Shown here piece after piece: positions 25,018 through 36,718 of a stretch of 64,000 bases of DNA. The stretch spans positions 1,550,001 to 1,614,000 of the forward strand of contig JAHWDD010000002.1 of NCBI GenBank assembly GCA_023897205.1, in the 5' to 3' direction. The DNA comes from Exophiala sp. HKRS030 (taxonomy: Eukaryota; Ascomycota; Eurotiomycetes; Chaetothyriales; Herpotrichiellaceae). The stretch's first letter is position 1. Every line of letters begins with the position of its first letter. Position numbers and translations under genes: made by a program. Below the pieces are notes generated by a model. That model saw only the letters and a list, made by a program, of their open reading frames with translations, was not told the DNA's origin and ran no database searches.

Positions 25018-26158
25018 ATGGCCTCATCAGCGCAGACGTGGATGAAAGGATCTCAAGGTCCGTAGTGCTGACCAATTTGACATGACCGATCTAACCCTCT
25101 CAGATGGGTGTGACTATAGCAATTCAGCACAGATGAACCCTGTCCCAGAGCATGATGTCGAAGGACATTCAACAATGTATTCAAAGAGCTGTCAATTGCA
25201 TATGGAATCATCCTATCAAGATATTGCCCACCCCTACCAAGAACCCTCCACCTCTCTTGCAGCATTCAACCGGGCATCAAAGGCCGTCATGCAGACCCTT
25301 TCCTGGCCGGAGAGCAAATTTCTCAAATGGGCCAAAAGTGATGTTGACAAGGCAGTAGCTGCAGCAGAAGAAGACCTTGCCTTTCTCGACCATGTCTCAC
25401 AACAATCAGTGACGTCAAACGGCGCTCAAGATACCTTCGAAGCGAGTATGGAAAATGGTTTGTCAATCCATCCAAAGTCATCGAGCACTCTCAAGTCTTC
25501 ACAGGTCGTGTATCAGAACAGAATTCGGAAACGTTGGACGAGTTTGAGACAGACGACAACGACGTCTTGTGTCAGCGATACACCTCTACCGGTAATAGAC
25601 TCACCATTGCAAAGCTGGCTGACGCAATTAGCGCATTTGATGCTGACATATTCAGGCTCATGCCCTTTCGGAAGCAAATGCCGTTTCGGCCGTCATGATG
25701 CTAACAAGATTGCAATTTGCCCTTCTGTCCTTCGTGGTATTGAGTGTGTTGCTAGTGATAAGTGTGGATTGAGTCACAATGCTTCGCCAGAACGGACACC
25801 CTACTGCGTCTTCCATCTGAAGTCCAGCTGCAGTCGCGAAGGATGTCCGTATATCCATTCTGCTGTTGATCCGGACGCGTTTGTATGCACTGATTTTGCG
25901 CTGATGGGCTATTGCCAAAATGGCTCAGCCTGCAAATTCCTCCACCTTCGACATTGTCCGGATTATTCTAACTCTGGTCACTGCACAAAGGCACGATGCT
26001 ATCTACCCCATGTTGACATGAACAGTCAGAGGGTTAAGCAAGCCTCAACTTCTGACTCGCTCGATGCAATGACACCAACATGGCATGAGAAGTTGGTTCG
26101 AGGTAGTGTGAGTGGTCAAGGCGGGTTCATCCAACAGAAGGACTTCATCCCCTTGTAG
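25018..26158 (+). CDS. Five-finger CCCH zinc-finger protein (ZC3H3/Red5 type)
   Basis: Four exons by splice logic: 25018-25057, 25104-25457, 25505-25591 and 25656-26158; 327 aa. The finger array spans about residues 154-290. Finger 1 (CQRYTSTGSCPFGSKCRFGRH) is complete only after intron 25592-25655 is removed. Then come CPSVLRGIECVASDKCGLSH, CVFHLKSSCSREGCPYIH, CTDFALMGYCQNGSACKFLH and CPDYSNSGHCTKARCYLPH. The run of five fingers with this spacing matches human ZC3H3 and fission yeast Red5, which act in nuclear poly(A) RNA surveillance and export; function here is inferred. The unspliced frame stays open through introns 2 and 3 (47 and 64 nt, total divisible by 3), so a naive call would be a 358-aa protein with a broken first finger. 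Exon 1 encodes MASSAQTWMKGSQ. Confidence 0.85.
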
Positions 26159-28488
26159 GTCAGTCACCTTCAGTAAGCGTGACAAAGTTCTGTTTCTGCT
26201 CCCTCCTGCATATGAGGCACTTTGGCAAATGGACGGGGCCTTTTGTGTAATGGATGTGAAGGTGTATCGGATGAAGGCTCGGAGTATCAGGAGAGGGAAG
26301 GATGCGTCGCCATCATTGCAGGTGCCGGAACGTAGTTGGTGCGTATATGCGCCCTGCTTCGCTTAGAACTAGATTCAATGCCGATATTGCATTTTGCAAA
26401 GTCTGAGGCTTCTGATCGTTATAGCCGATGCTTCTAACCTTTTCGATCTGAATGAGAGCGTGATACGGAATAGGCCTATCAAGTTGTTAGTTGTCATGGT
26501 CAGCCTCACCTTTTGGGCAGCAAGGGGCTTGCAGTGTTTCAGGGGTGGAGGCCTATCCCAAGTTTCTCGTACGGAACCAGCCACCAGCAAGCCACAGCCA
26601 TGGACAGAAGGTACCGGCAAGGTCCAGGATGGTATGACTGGAGGCCCCATCGTAACTACGTCGCTTTGAAGGAAATTCTCATGATTGTTCAAGTCAGAGT
26701 TCGAAATAAGCCATCACATTGGACTAACCGTGCTGCGTCGACTCGAGCCATTGTATTTCCAGTGATTAGCCGGCCGTGTATTCTGGGAATTGGCTTAGAT
26801 CAGACGATGGTATCACCGGATGTGGTATGAAGCTACGGGCAGTTCTTGATTGGGAAAACTCGCTAGGCAGGAGGTGTCATCAGCCTAGAGAACCTGGTGC
26901 GGATCGCCTGATACATCTCCCAGTCTTTTCACGCCCAAGCAATGAACGAGGACGTCAGACAGTACTCGCACGTAGTCGAATTGTCATATGGAGTCGGCGA
27001 TCATGATCCACGGGTCGACGGATACATATTTTGGTCGAAAAGTTGGGGACAAGCTGTAGGCGAGGATGTTTAGCTACAAACAGAGTGTGAAGTGCAAAGA
27101 AAACAGTCCTTAGGCACGGGGTGAGAGGCCCGAGCCGTGCGGCGAGGACCGGTAATCGCAGCCTAAGAAGTCGCCTAGACTACTTACCCAGTTACTGAAT
27201 GCAGTGGTTCTCCGTAGGCAAAGTAATGTTTACAAAGGAACAACACTTGGGAGCTACTCCGTACTCCATAATACTGTTGTTTTTCTCCTACATTTCATGG
27301 TCGCGTTTTCGCCCGCGACAAGCTGCTTGTTCAGTAACCATGAATGCGACCCAGCTTGTTTTACCTGGTGCCTACAGAGTACTGATTTCAAGGCAAATGA
27401 CTCCGTTGGGCCTCTTGTGCAGGTGCCAGACCCCGTGGCCCCAAGACCCCCTGAGCTCGCCCTGTTTCTGTGCCTAAAGGAGACTACCTACGGAGTACTA
27501 GGAACGATGATGGCCACATGAGACTTTTGAGAGTCCCCGGGCCACCGCCAAAGTCGTTTCCGATCCCTCTCGATCGCGAAGCGCAGTTTGTGGATGAGCA
27601 GGAAGCTGCAGGCCACTAGAGGAGGTCGCATACTGGGCGACCGCTGGGAGGAGTCGATGACAGCCAGTGTCGTCGCTTGACAGCTGCAGAGTTTGCGCAG
27701 CTCTGAATCCACAGCTGCAAACCTGCCCAAGCACTCACTACAGGCCATTGTAGAGCATCCAATGCCATCCTGGTCCAGTGACTGTCCCGCCAACCACCGC
27801 CTGTTGGCTCTCACTCTCCCGCTGCTTTTTGATCCCAGGCCTCCATTGCGGTCGCAGCTACGGCCATGGGCAGGGTAAGGGAGGGAGAGAGGCACGCACA
27901 GAGAGACAGAGACAAGACACAGAGGAGGAGCAGGTCTCACGACCGCTCACTCAATCACACTCTTCTCAAGTCTCGCGCCTCTCCACACCCAGCCAAAAAA
28001 AAAGAAGTGCCCCTCAGCCAAACCTCTTCCCACTCGTCTTCCTCATCTACTCGTATCCTCTCCCTCCTCTCCTCCTCTCACCTGCCTCCGCCGACCGGGA
28101 CGCGGGCCTTGGGTCTTTTTCTTGTCTGAGGCTCCCTTAATCCTTCCGTACGCGAGCGCCTCGGCCTGTACGGTATTGTATCGAAACCACCTACGCGCTT
28201 TCTCCTCGATACCCAGTACTAAAGACCCGGTCCATCTCCCTCTTCTCCCCTACCGTCTTATATCATCTACTTCTATCGTCCGGATCCTTTACCTTTCACT
28301 TTGAAATCATTATGCTCACCCCTTCTTCTACTTCTGCCTTTACAACTACTTGAGAAATCCACCATTTCCCCTCCAAAGGGTTGACACCACCACTACCATT
28401 GTTCTTCCCCACCTTCTCTCACCGCCACTTGCCCAGTTCTCCGATACACTACGCACAGCAATTGCTTTCTCGACAAAATTCTCATTCC
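26159..28488. other. Spacer and long leader of the bZIP gene
   Basis: 2.3 kb without a supported gene. Two copies of TACTCCGTA/TACGGAGTA lie at 27255-27264 and 27489-27498. From about 27940 to 28480 the + strand is strongly pyrimidine-rich, which suggests a long 5' leader for the bZIP gene. No in-frame ATG precedes 28489. Confidence 0.5.
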
Positions 28489-30458
28489 ATGGCCATGCAA
28501 TATTCACAGCAGGGCTTCTATGACTTTGGCCCTCACTGGCCCGAGGACGTGAAGCCCGCCTTGACCGAAGACAATTCTTCTGTCCTGGACGACAGAGTCC
28601 TCGACTCCTCTACCCCGGCCGACATGACAGCGGCTGCTCCCATTGACACTGGACATCTCGCCATGACTAAAGTGGAGGACGACTACGCAGGATCTACGCA
28701 AGTCTGGCAGGAAAGGCCTCAAGCTGTCGTGCATGCCGCCCGACACTACTCACAGCCTTCGATGTCCTTAGCCAACGTCAACACCTCGTTCTTTGCTCAA
28801 CCGCCTTCTACTAACTGTGGTTCCGGATTCGCGCAGACCCCTTCCTGGCCACTCTCGGCACGTTCGGAGGCTAGCACTCCTACGCCATTTTTCTCAGCAC
28901 AGGACCAGTTCAGCCAGCAAGTCCAATATAACGGCGGCCCAGTCACGTTGTCTGGGTTCTCTCAACAGGATCCCTTGTCGGCAGTTTCCATGTCCCCGCA
29001 GTCGAGTCAAGGAGGATGGGCCTCGGCCACCTCCTCAAATGCCACGGTGCGCAGTCGCCGTCTGCGGCATCACAGGTACCGGGCTCCCTCGCCTGGACTG
29101 GTGGTCAGGTCAGATGGTATCAGGAAGAAGAACGCCAAGTTTGATATTCCCGCCGAACGGAATCTCGCCAACATCGACCTCCTTATTGCGTCGTGTGTGA
29201 ATGACGAGGATAAGAAAGAACTCAAGCAACAGAAACGTCTTCTCCGCAACCGTCAAGCTGCGTAAGTGCTCCCACTGTTGTTAGCGTCTGTCGACATACT
29301 GACCCATATTGGTGTAGGCTTGATTCCCGTCAACGCAAGAAGACTCATACTGAGAAGCTGGAGCAAGAGAAGAAGATCTTCACGGACCAAAAGAATGAGA
29401 TGGAAAATACAATCGCTCACCTCGAAGCATCTCTCCACCAAGAGAGAGAACAGTGGGCACGTCAACGCCAACAATGTGAACAATATATCCAGCGACTGCA
29501 GTATGAACGGGACGAGGCGATTAGGACCAAGACTCTCGATACCGCCGACCTTCGACGCCAGAACAACATTCTCAAGGATACTGTCAGAGAATTGGAAAGG
29601 CAACAGCATGTCAAAACCTTTTCGAACAGTGCTGCCGATGCCTTCACCAATGACTTTACCAACTTCCGAAGTTTGGACCTCGAAGACACATGGGAAAATG
29701 AATTCAGTCTGATCAACACAGAGGACCTGAAGATGGAAGAGAATGAGACACTTCAGCGGCAAGCGACCCCACGTCCCCACACATCGACTCAGCCCTTGGA
29801 AGGCGATAGTCTCGACGTCAAGGTCGATACTGGCTTCAGCTGGAATACTTTCTACATGTGCCTGCTTGCCGGTGCCTTCATCGTCTCTCAGACCGGCTCG
29901 CAAACGACCAATGCAGCCTCAGCTGCTGTCATCACCCCTATCATGCCAGCCCTTGCTGACGACTATCGTGCCGAAGCTGGCAACGTTCTCAACGCAGTAC
30001 TTGCTTCCGCTCCGGCCGGTGCACATGAAGCACTTCCATCTCGTCCAGCATCGACCATAGAACACAGCGACTATCAACAGGCAAGAGAGGCACAGTCCGA
30101 CATGATGTCTTCCACCGGACATGCTGCTGAGACTTCTTTGGACAGCTTGCACGCAACACTCACAACGCCATCACGTCATCAGCAGACCAGTGCCGCGTTC
30201 TCTCTATCGGCCTCCTCCTACAACCATATCACCAACGGGGGCAGTGTCTTTGACGATGATGACAGTGACGATGTTGAGATTGTTGAAGTCAAACCTACTC
30301 GTCTTCAGCAATTGTTTGCCAACATGCGAGCTGAACAAGATGGTATTGACAGGATGGCGGGTATGAGCAGCAAAGCCTCCGAAAGGAGTGTCCTCCTTGA
30401 CCGTGTCCCCGAGAAGGTCCTCCGGGACTTTCGGGAGATGATTGCTCGCGTGGAGTAA
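28489..30458 (+). CDS. bZIP transcription factor
   Basis: Exons 28489-29261 and 29318-30458, split by a 56-nt intron (GTAAGT...GTGTAG); 637 aa. The intron falls inside the DNA-binding basic region. After splicing it reads KQQKRLLRNRQAALDSRQRKK, with the N-x4-R spacing replaced by the RNRQAALDSR variant. A long coiled coil follows at about 275-350 (Leu zipper heptads, Gln/Glu/Arg-rich). The N-terminal 240 residues are Ser/Gln-rich and disordered. At about 430-445 there is a hydrophobic stretch (FYMCLLAGAFIVSQ) that is unusual for a soluble factor. An acidic patch (DDDDSDDVEIVEV) and a C-terminal helical segment end the protein. I cannot assign it to a named factor. Start MAMQYSQQG is the first ATG of the frame. 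Confidence 0.88.
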
Positions 30459-32984
30459 GCTTAGGACTGAGTCTGGGCTTGACGCCAACCACAAATTGCA
30501 CTTGTTCCCTATGTCTCCTTTTTTCGCGCTTCTTCAGCTCTGGACACCTGTCTTGAACAAGAATGATACTCGACCACCACAACAGAAACAACTACAAGAT
30601 CATCGGCTCCAAGGCACAATTTCTTTACTCCTACCATAGTGGTTTTGTCTTTATTCGGTATTGGTTTGGGGATTTGTTTTTTCTATATGAATTGAATGAC
30701 CACTACAAACGAATGGAATGGAAACTCTGGAATTTTTTTGGACTATCATAACGACCGTTACGAAACAGATGGAAATTGGGAACTCAGAACAGCACAGAAT
30801 GGGGCAACAGGGCAATTCGGGACTGGCTAGGGCACAGTATGAACGACCAAGTATTGTTAAACAAGTTGTTTTGGATGATTTGAACAGAACTTGAAAATGA
30901 ATTGGGGACCAGTCCGAAAGTATCTTTGCCATTTTTTTTGTTTTCCATTTGAGCTAGCCTTGACGAACAAGAGCAATCTTTTCTGTCTTCATCACTGATA
31001 TACAGAGATCTTTTCTTGTTGTCTTTTCAAAGTTGTGTGTGACTGAGTGTGGGTGTGCTCCTGAACAAAATGGGGCGAGGATGATAAGGTGGTGGGTGGG
31101 TTGGGCTTTGTTGCAAAGGTTACAGATTCCACGAGTTACAAGGGAGAAGAAGTTGCAACACAACTTGGGCTAGCCAGATTCACGATATCGACGATGTTTA
31201 CCTGACTTATGATCCATATGATATAGCATGACTACCTATGAATGACCTGAATGAATGAAATGGGATATATCGTTCTTGTCATCATCATCATCATCATCAT
31301 CATCCTTAGCAGTATCATCTGTACTCCCTCACGCCCTCGTCCTGTCAATCGATCATGACGGTGGACGCGCAAAATACAGAGGACGCCTGACTCCACCGTG
31401 CTTCCTTGGGTGCGGGCGGGTGTGAAGATCAGGGGGGCGACTTGATGGGGGACGAGTGGCGATCCGACCGGCGCCCGCCAGGAATGAGACGCATGGTCAA
31501 GACCGGCGGGAGGAAGGAGAAGGCAAACATGGTCGGCACTCAGCACCGGGGACTGGATCCGCTACATGGAGACGCTCAACACTCAAAAATGCCTGGGGGG
31601 AGGGCGGGTGCCTGGCTCCAGCAAATCCGACTGGAGAGAAGCAGTATATTGGCCGTCAACAGGCCGTAAACATGGACGGGGAAAAAAGGTAGAGACAGAA
31701 CCACTTGATGTTCGCATTCAAACGACTATCCGGGAATGAGGAGTCGGCATTAGCAGACGGGAAACGTCAAAGCGACCAATATCCAAGTAGATGCTTATCC
31801 CGTGTTGTGATGATCGTGCGATGATCAAGCGTGCAAAGAAGCCCATTTCTCATACTCCGTATTGTGACCAGCATTCTTACTCGTAGAGAAAGGAGCGGCA
31901 AAGACACAGACCACGACAACGACGGCCACTTGGAGGAAACCCACCCAGAAGAAGACAACTCCACTCCAAAATAATGACGCCCTATCCCCCAAGGACTCCA
32001 AAGCTCGAGGAAAGCAATCGAAATGTTGCTCCTGTAAGAGAAATGATGGGCATGGCATGAGCGGCTTGTCCCTGCGTCATGCATGTGGATTCGCAGAAGG
32101 GAGACTGACCAAGACTGCGGCCGTTATCATCACCAGACCGGACAGACAGGATGGGTCAAGTTGTCCGCCTCCCTGAGGTCGCGTCGAGACTGACCATCGA
32201 TCAAGCTCATTTGATGTGTACGCCAAGACTCGTCAATGTAAATCTCATGAGCTCATGAGCCAGGAGCAAGAAAACAATGTATGCCCAACTTAAGGCTGGA
32301 AATGAGTCAAAGATTCGTCCCAGGCCTGCTTGACCGCCTCGTTCAACGCGCGTATCCTTGTTGCCTGGACACATCGATTCGTATCCCGCAAAGGCTTTCG
32401 AAGCCGACCTGAGAGTAGCCAATACGATATGTGGTGGAGGGCTTGTGTAGACCACGGGCCGGGCTCAATGAGACATGGCGGGCGACCAGTAGCGATCACC
32501 AAGCAAGACTCGCTTAAAGAGACATTTCTGCTGGAGGATTTTCCGGCCTCACTTGGGCGGGTCGTACTTTTCCTTCCAAATCCTGTTGACCAAGAGGCGT
32601 CAGCAAAGATCCCACACCAAGACTTGGGAGTCGGGCAAAAGCCTTCAAACATGGAATCAACGCCCAATTTTGCGGTCCCAAGTGCCCCGTCAACCCAACC
32701 ACCTCGATTTAGGCAGTTGAACCTTTCAGAGTCCGTCGACTCAGAAACAAATCGCAGGCCGTAGACATGGTGGCCCTGGCCGCATGTGCGGTCGCATAAG
32801 TCGGTGTCCAAGTTTACCGACGAATCAGGTGAGTCTTGGCGTTGACATTCACGACACCGCCATATTTTCGACCCGATTCGGCCAAAAAACCAGACAGGCC
32901 AGGAACAGGTGACGATGCACGATTGGGGCCGCGGATGGAGCGTGTGCGCGAGAGAGGGTGGGAGGAGATGTCAAACGACACCAC
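30459..32984. other. 2.5-kb spacer, no supported gene
   Basis: Contains the bZIP 3' UTR, a CAT trinucleotide run near 31279-31304 and one TACTCCGTA at 31853-31862. A - strand frame at 32290-32811 (173 codons, no ATG start) has eight Cys but no recognised domain. I leave it uncalled. Confidence 0.45.
31279..31304. repeat. CAT trinucleotide microsatellite
   Basis: About eight tandem copies of CAT in a non-coding stretch. Confidence 0.9.
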
Positions 32985-34475
32985 TTACCAGGTATTCCCT
33001 AGTGTTTTTGCACCGTTCTTCTCCGCCAATCTGAGAAGCTGTGCCGCTTTAAACTAGATCGCAAGGTGCATGCGTCAGTGCGCCTGTATTTCTCCGAGGC
33101 AAGGGTGCAATGTGATTCGCAGCAGGAACACCACGGGGGACTAATGCAAGGTACAGCAGCGAGATGCCAGTGAGACGGCCTTTGTGTGGCTGTGGGACTT
33201 ATGCATTGCTGCCCAAAGTGAAGCAGCGACTGAGAGCGACCTGTATTTGGCTGGTATGTGTATTTGGGGGCCGTGTTTGGTCAGAGCCGGATTCATGGGA
33301 TGATTAGTGCTGAATCACACAGGGAACACAAGCACACCCGCTGTGCGATGGCTGAGGTCGCTCACGTTCGCATGGATCGTTGAGCCTCAACTGGCTCGCT
33401 GCTGGCACTTGTCACGTGTGGGGATTGGGATCATAGGGGCTTCTCGAGCACAGTAGCACATAGTGAAAGCAGGTAGACGGATGCACGAAGAATTACTCAC
33501 CTTGTCCTTCTTGCCCCCAAATCCTTCCAGATAACACCAGGCCGCCTCATTCATTGCGTCAGTGTCTCCCAGGTTGGCGGCTGTCTCGTAGTATTGTCTC
33601 GCTGCGACTTTATCGACTGGAATGCCCCAACCATGTCGGAAGCAGTTTGCCAGTTCAAAAATGGCAAGCACAAGTTCTCCTTTGGCCGCGCCTCCCTTTT
33701 TCATGCCGGCTTTCAGCGCATCTGATTCGATAGTGGCTGAGTTGCTTGCAGCCGCTGACAGATAGGTTACCGCCCGCGCAGGATCGGGCTGGCACCCCCA
33801 ACCGTGGCGAAGGGAGAGTCCATACAGAACTTGGGACAAGACATTGCCGGACTCAGCCAGTTGGCGAAACATTTCTGTTGCCTCTGACAGGTCACCAGAC
33901 TCATGAAGTTGGATGGCCTTCTGAATGTCAATGTCGCCCTTCGGGTCGTTCACACTCCGTGCTCGCTGTCTCGTGCCTAGGCTCAGACTCTCCAGTTCGT
34001 TCGTCGGTGATTTGGCTGGGAGTATAGGACTTTTGCCTGCTAGTTTGGTGGCCCGTTCTTCCCATTGAGCTTCTCTGTCCTGACGATCACCAGACTCATT
34101 ATATGTATCTCGAATGTCCGGCAGGTCAGGGGGTAGATTGACCGAGCTGGTACTACCCGACCGGTCTTTATTCAAATGTAGGCGCTCCGATAGTCGCCTG
34201 CGGTCTTTTTTCTCCTTCTCTGGGGACGACATGTCAGATCCGCTGGGGCTGACACTCTTGCGAAATCGACTGAACGATCGTCTCGAGGCGGAAGTGGCCC
34301 TTGGACTAGCAGGAGACGGATCTCTCACATCGTCAAAGGTCGGGGGATTGATGTACTCTTCGGTGTGCGTGTCTGTACGAACAAAGGTGAACTCATTCGC
34401 CTGCGGTAAGGGTGGCGGTAGGATTCCCTCGTCATCAATCTTCTCCTTCTTCTTGAGTAAATCTCTCAGAGGCAT
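32985..34475 (-). CDS. Sel1-repeat (TPR-like) protein, Skt5/Dsf2-like
   Basis: Exons 34475-33501 and 33053-32985; 347 aa. The N-terminal 180 residues are disordered, Ser/Pro/Arg-rich and potentially phosphorylated (SPSGSDMSSPEKEKKDRRR). Sel1 repeats begin near 190: AIQLHESGDLSEATEMFRQLAESGN, LYGLSLRHGWGCQPDPARAV, LANCFRHGWGIPVDKVAA and NEAAWCYLEGFGGKKDK. Exon 2 completes the last repeat with FKAAQLLRLAEKNGAKTLG. The intron is unusually long (447 nt; GTGAGT donor, CTAG acceptor). Related fungal Sel1 proteins such as Skt5 activate chitin synthase or act at the septum; that role is inference here. The TAA used as stop sits in TGGTAAGTGG, which also resembles a donor, so a further 3' exon is possible, though I found no matching acceptor. 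Confidence 0.8.
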
Positions 34476-35002
34476 GTTACCGGCGAGTTCTTTGGAAGGT
34501 TACAAGCTGCGAAGAGTCTCTTTGTGAGGGTTGGGAGATGGGCAGTTAGACAAGACGAAAGCAAGATTAGGAAATGCTTCGATACTGGCAATATCTCTTG
34601 ATATTGAGGCAGGAGCAAGACATATCAGGCATGCGCAGGCTTTGGAATGCGTTGCGGCTGTGCCAGCGGTTATTGGGTGAGATTGCATCAATGGATAGCA
34701 TTGGGAAGAGGAACCCTTGGCCACATTTCGCGACGAGGTGGGGGCTGTTGTACGGTCCTTGGGCTAATCTACATACCACGGTATCCTAGGTGGTAAGTAT
34801 ATAGAGACGGACTGCAAGAATTGTCAATGGACATTCCGTATGTTTGTCTGTATATACGTTGGCTGATCTGGTTACTATCTGACTTTTGCGAGTTGGTGAG
34901 TATGCAAAGTACAAGATTCCCTAAAAAGATCCCCCAAGGTGAGGCTGGTGAGGCTGCCCAGGTACCTTACTCCGCGAACTACTCCGTACTATGAGGGGCA
35001 GG

Positions 35003-35098
35003 CATTACTTACTATCACCTCCTCCAGGGGATAGACATCACTTATTATCACTTCCTCCAGGGGATAGACATCACTTATTATCACCTCCTCCAGGGGAT
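35003..35098. repeat. 33-bp direct tandem repeat, about 2.9 copies
   Basis: Three successive units at 35003, 35036 and 35069, each containing ATCACcTCCTCCAGGGGAT with few mismatches; the CCTCCAG anchors lie exactly 33 bp apart (35021, 35054, 35087). The array lies about 200 bp upstream of the F-box gene start, in a non-coding region flanked by TACTCCGTA copies at 34980 and 35143. Confidence 0.93.
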
Positions 35099-35305
35099 GA
35101 CGGGGCGCTCGTCTAGGCACCTGGCCGGAGTCGGGACTGAGTTACTCCGTACATCAATCACGAGCCTGTCATATATATATTGTGTCGTCTTCATCATCAT
35201 CATCATCAAGTGCGAAGTCCTCTCATCATTACGCTCAATCGATCTGCCCTTTACCTACCTACCTACTCACTTTCATTCTTGGTGTAAACTGAACCATCCC
35301 CAGCC

Positions 35306-36718
35306 ATGAAAATCCTCGAAATCCCACAGGAACTCCTGGCCCATATTCTATCCTTCCTACAGCCGCAAGACATCATACGCTTCAGTCAAACCAACAAGCG
35401 AGCTCAAAGGTTCGCCAGCCCCCAGAACCAGACCCTCTGGCGTTCAGCTTTTCTGCACTTATTTGATGATCCCAAAGATGCCTGGTCTCTAATGCCCAAC
35501 TCAGCCTCCCTCCTCAAGGACTCCCAGTTCAACTGGTACCTTGAACTCGTGAACCGCTTATCAGCACTCCGAGCCATCCGTTCCAAATGGTGCGTCGCCG
35601 ACGAAACGCGGCGTGCCAAAGACCACATCGACTCGTTGCTCAGCATCCTCGACACGGCCAAATTCGGTCCCAACGCGCGTGACTTCGCCCCTGGGGTCCT
35701 CTACTACGTGGACGGCAGGGATCTGTCGCTCAACCTGCGAGCCCTGTCAGACACGGACTCATTCCGTGAGGGTCTCGAGAGCCTGATCCACGACACCGGC
35801 ACCGTCCTCAACTCGCCGCACCGACCCGTGACGAGGTCCATGGCCTGGATCGAGAACGAAGTCTCCCGCCCCGAATGCGCGTCCAGACTGCACGTCCTGT
35901 TCGGTTTGACGGTGCGGGAACGCCTCGAGCACAGGGCCCGCGGCGCCGCACGACGCAAGGTCTACGACTGGTCCCTCAGCGGGCCCGACAACGACTACGG
36001 CCCTTTCAAGCGCGACGGCAGCGGCACCGTGGACTGGAGTCTCCTCGAGGGCATCCACAGCGTCGTCGCGCGCAACTTTTCCATGTGCGTCGGGGACCCC
36101 ATCTTCATGCCCCAGGGGTTCTCCTTTTCGATCCCACACCGGACGTTCCGCCGCCCGGAAGTGCCGCACGACTGGGCCAGGGTCACGGGGCCGTGGCTGG
36201 GCACGTACGCCTTCCTCGACTACTCGGACCTGTTTGCCTACAATGCGTGGGAGATGCGGGCCGGCCCCCGTCCGACGCTGGACGACGAACCCGAGGCGTG
36301 CGGCGACCTCATGAGGCTGGACCTCGAGCTCGACGCCTCCCTCGCCGAGGATTCGTCTTTGCACACTGCCCTACCGGTATCGCACGATCTTCCACCGTTG
36401 TACTTCCGCGGCCTGTCCCGCGGCCAGTCCCGCGGCCAGGCCGGCACGCACATGCCCGTCATCTCCGTACGCGGGTGCGCGTGGCTCGTGCCGGGGAACA
36501 GGGAGGTGCGGTGGCGGTTCATCATCAGCTACAGCGGTCGGGATCAGTGGCAGCTCGAGGGCGTCCAACCGGGGGGGATCAAGTCCGGAGGCGTGTTTGG
36601 ACTGTGGACGCAGTCTGACCACGAAATGGACGGGCCCGTCGGACCGTTCTGTTATTTCCCCGAGGAACTGTGCAGGCCGAAGAGTGTCGTGCTGGTCTTC
36701 CCCGACTCGAATACCTAG
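35306..36718 (+). CDS. F-box protein
   Basis: 470 aa, single exon. The N-terminal F-box (ILEIPQELLAHILSFLQPQDIIRFSQTNK-type, residues 3-50) would bind Skp1 and make this an SCF ubiquitin-ligase substrate receptor. The rest has a C-terminal beta-rich region (ARVTGPWLGTYAFLDYSDLFAYNAW at about 290-315; VISVRGCAWLVPGNREVRWRFI; VFGLWTQSDHEMDGPVGPFCYFP) resembling the substrate domain of Fbxo31-like proteins and of many fungal F-box proteins. The target is unknown. GC content rises sharply after about 35600, consistent with codon-biased coding sequence. The ATG at 35306 gives the F-box its usual position at the extreme N terminus. Confidence 0.87.
   Translation: MKILEIPQELLAHILSFLQPQDIIRFSQTNKRAQRFASPQNQTLWRSAFLHLFDDPKDAWSLMPNSASLLKDSQFNWYLELVNRLSALRAIRSKWCVADETRRAKDHIDSLLSILDTAKFGPNARDFAPGVLYYVDGRDLSLNLRALSDTDSFREGLESLIHDTGTVLNSPHRPVTRSMAWIENEVSRPECASRLHVLFGLTVRERLEHRARGAARRKVYDWSLSGPDNDYGPFKRDGSGTVDWSLLEGIHSVVARNFSMCVGDPIFMPQGFSFSIPHRTFRRPEVPHDWARVTGPWLGTYAFLDYSDLFAYNAWEMRAGPRPTLDDEPEACGDLMRLDLELDASLAEDSSLHTALPVSHDLPPLYFRGLSRGQSRGQAGTHMPVISVRGCAWLVPGNREVRWRFIISYSGRDQWQLEGVQPGGIKSGGVFGLWTQSDHEMDGPVGPFCYFPEELCRPKSVVLVFPDSNT

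Noticed and set aside
32290..32811. 173-codon Cys-containing - strand frame
   Set aside because: Starts without ATG, could not be spliced in phase to the Sel1 gene, no recognised domain.
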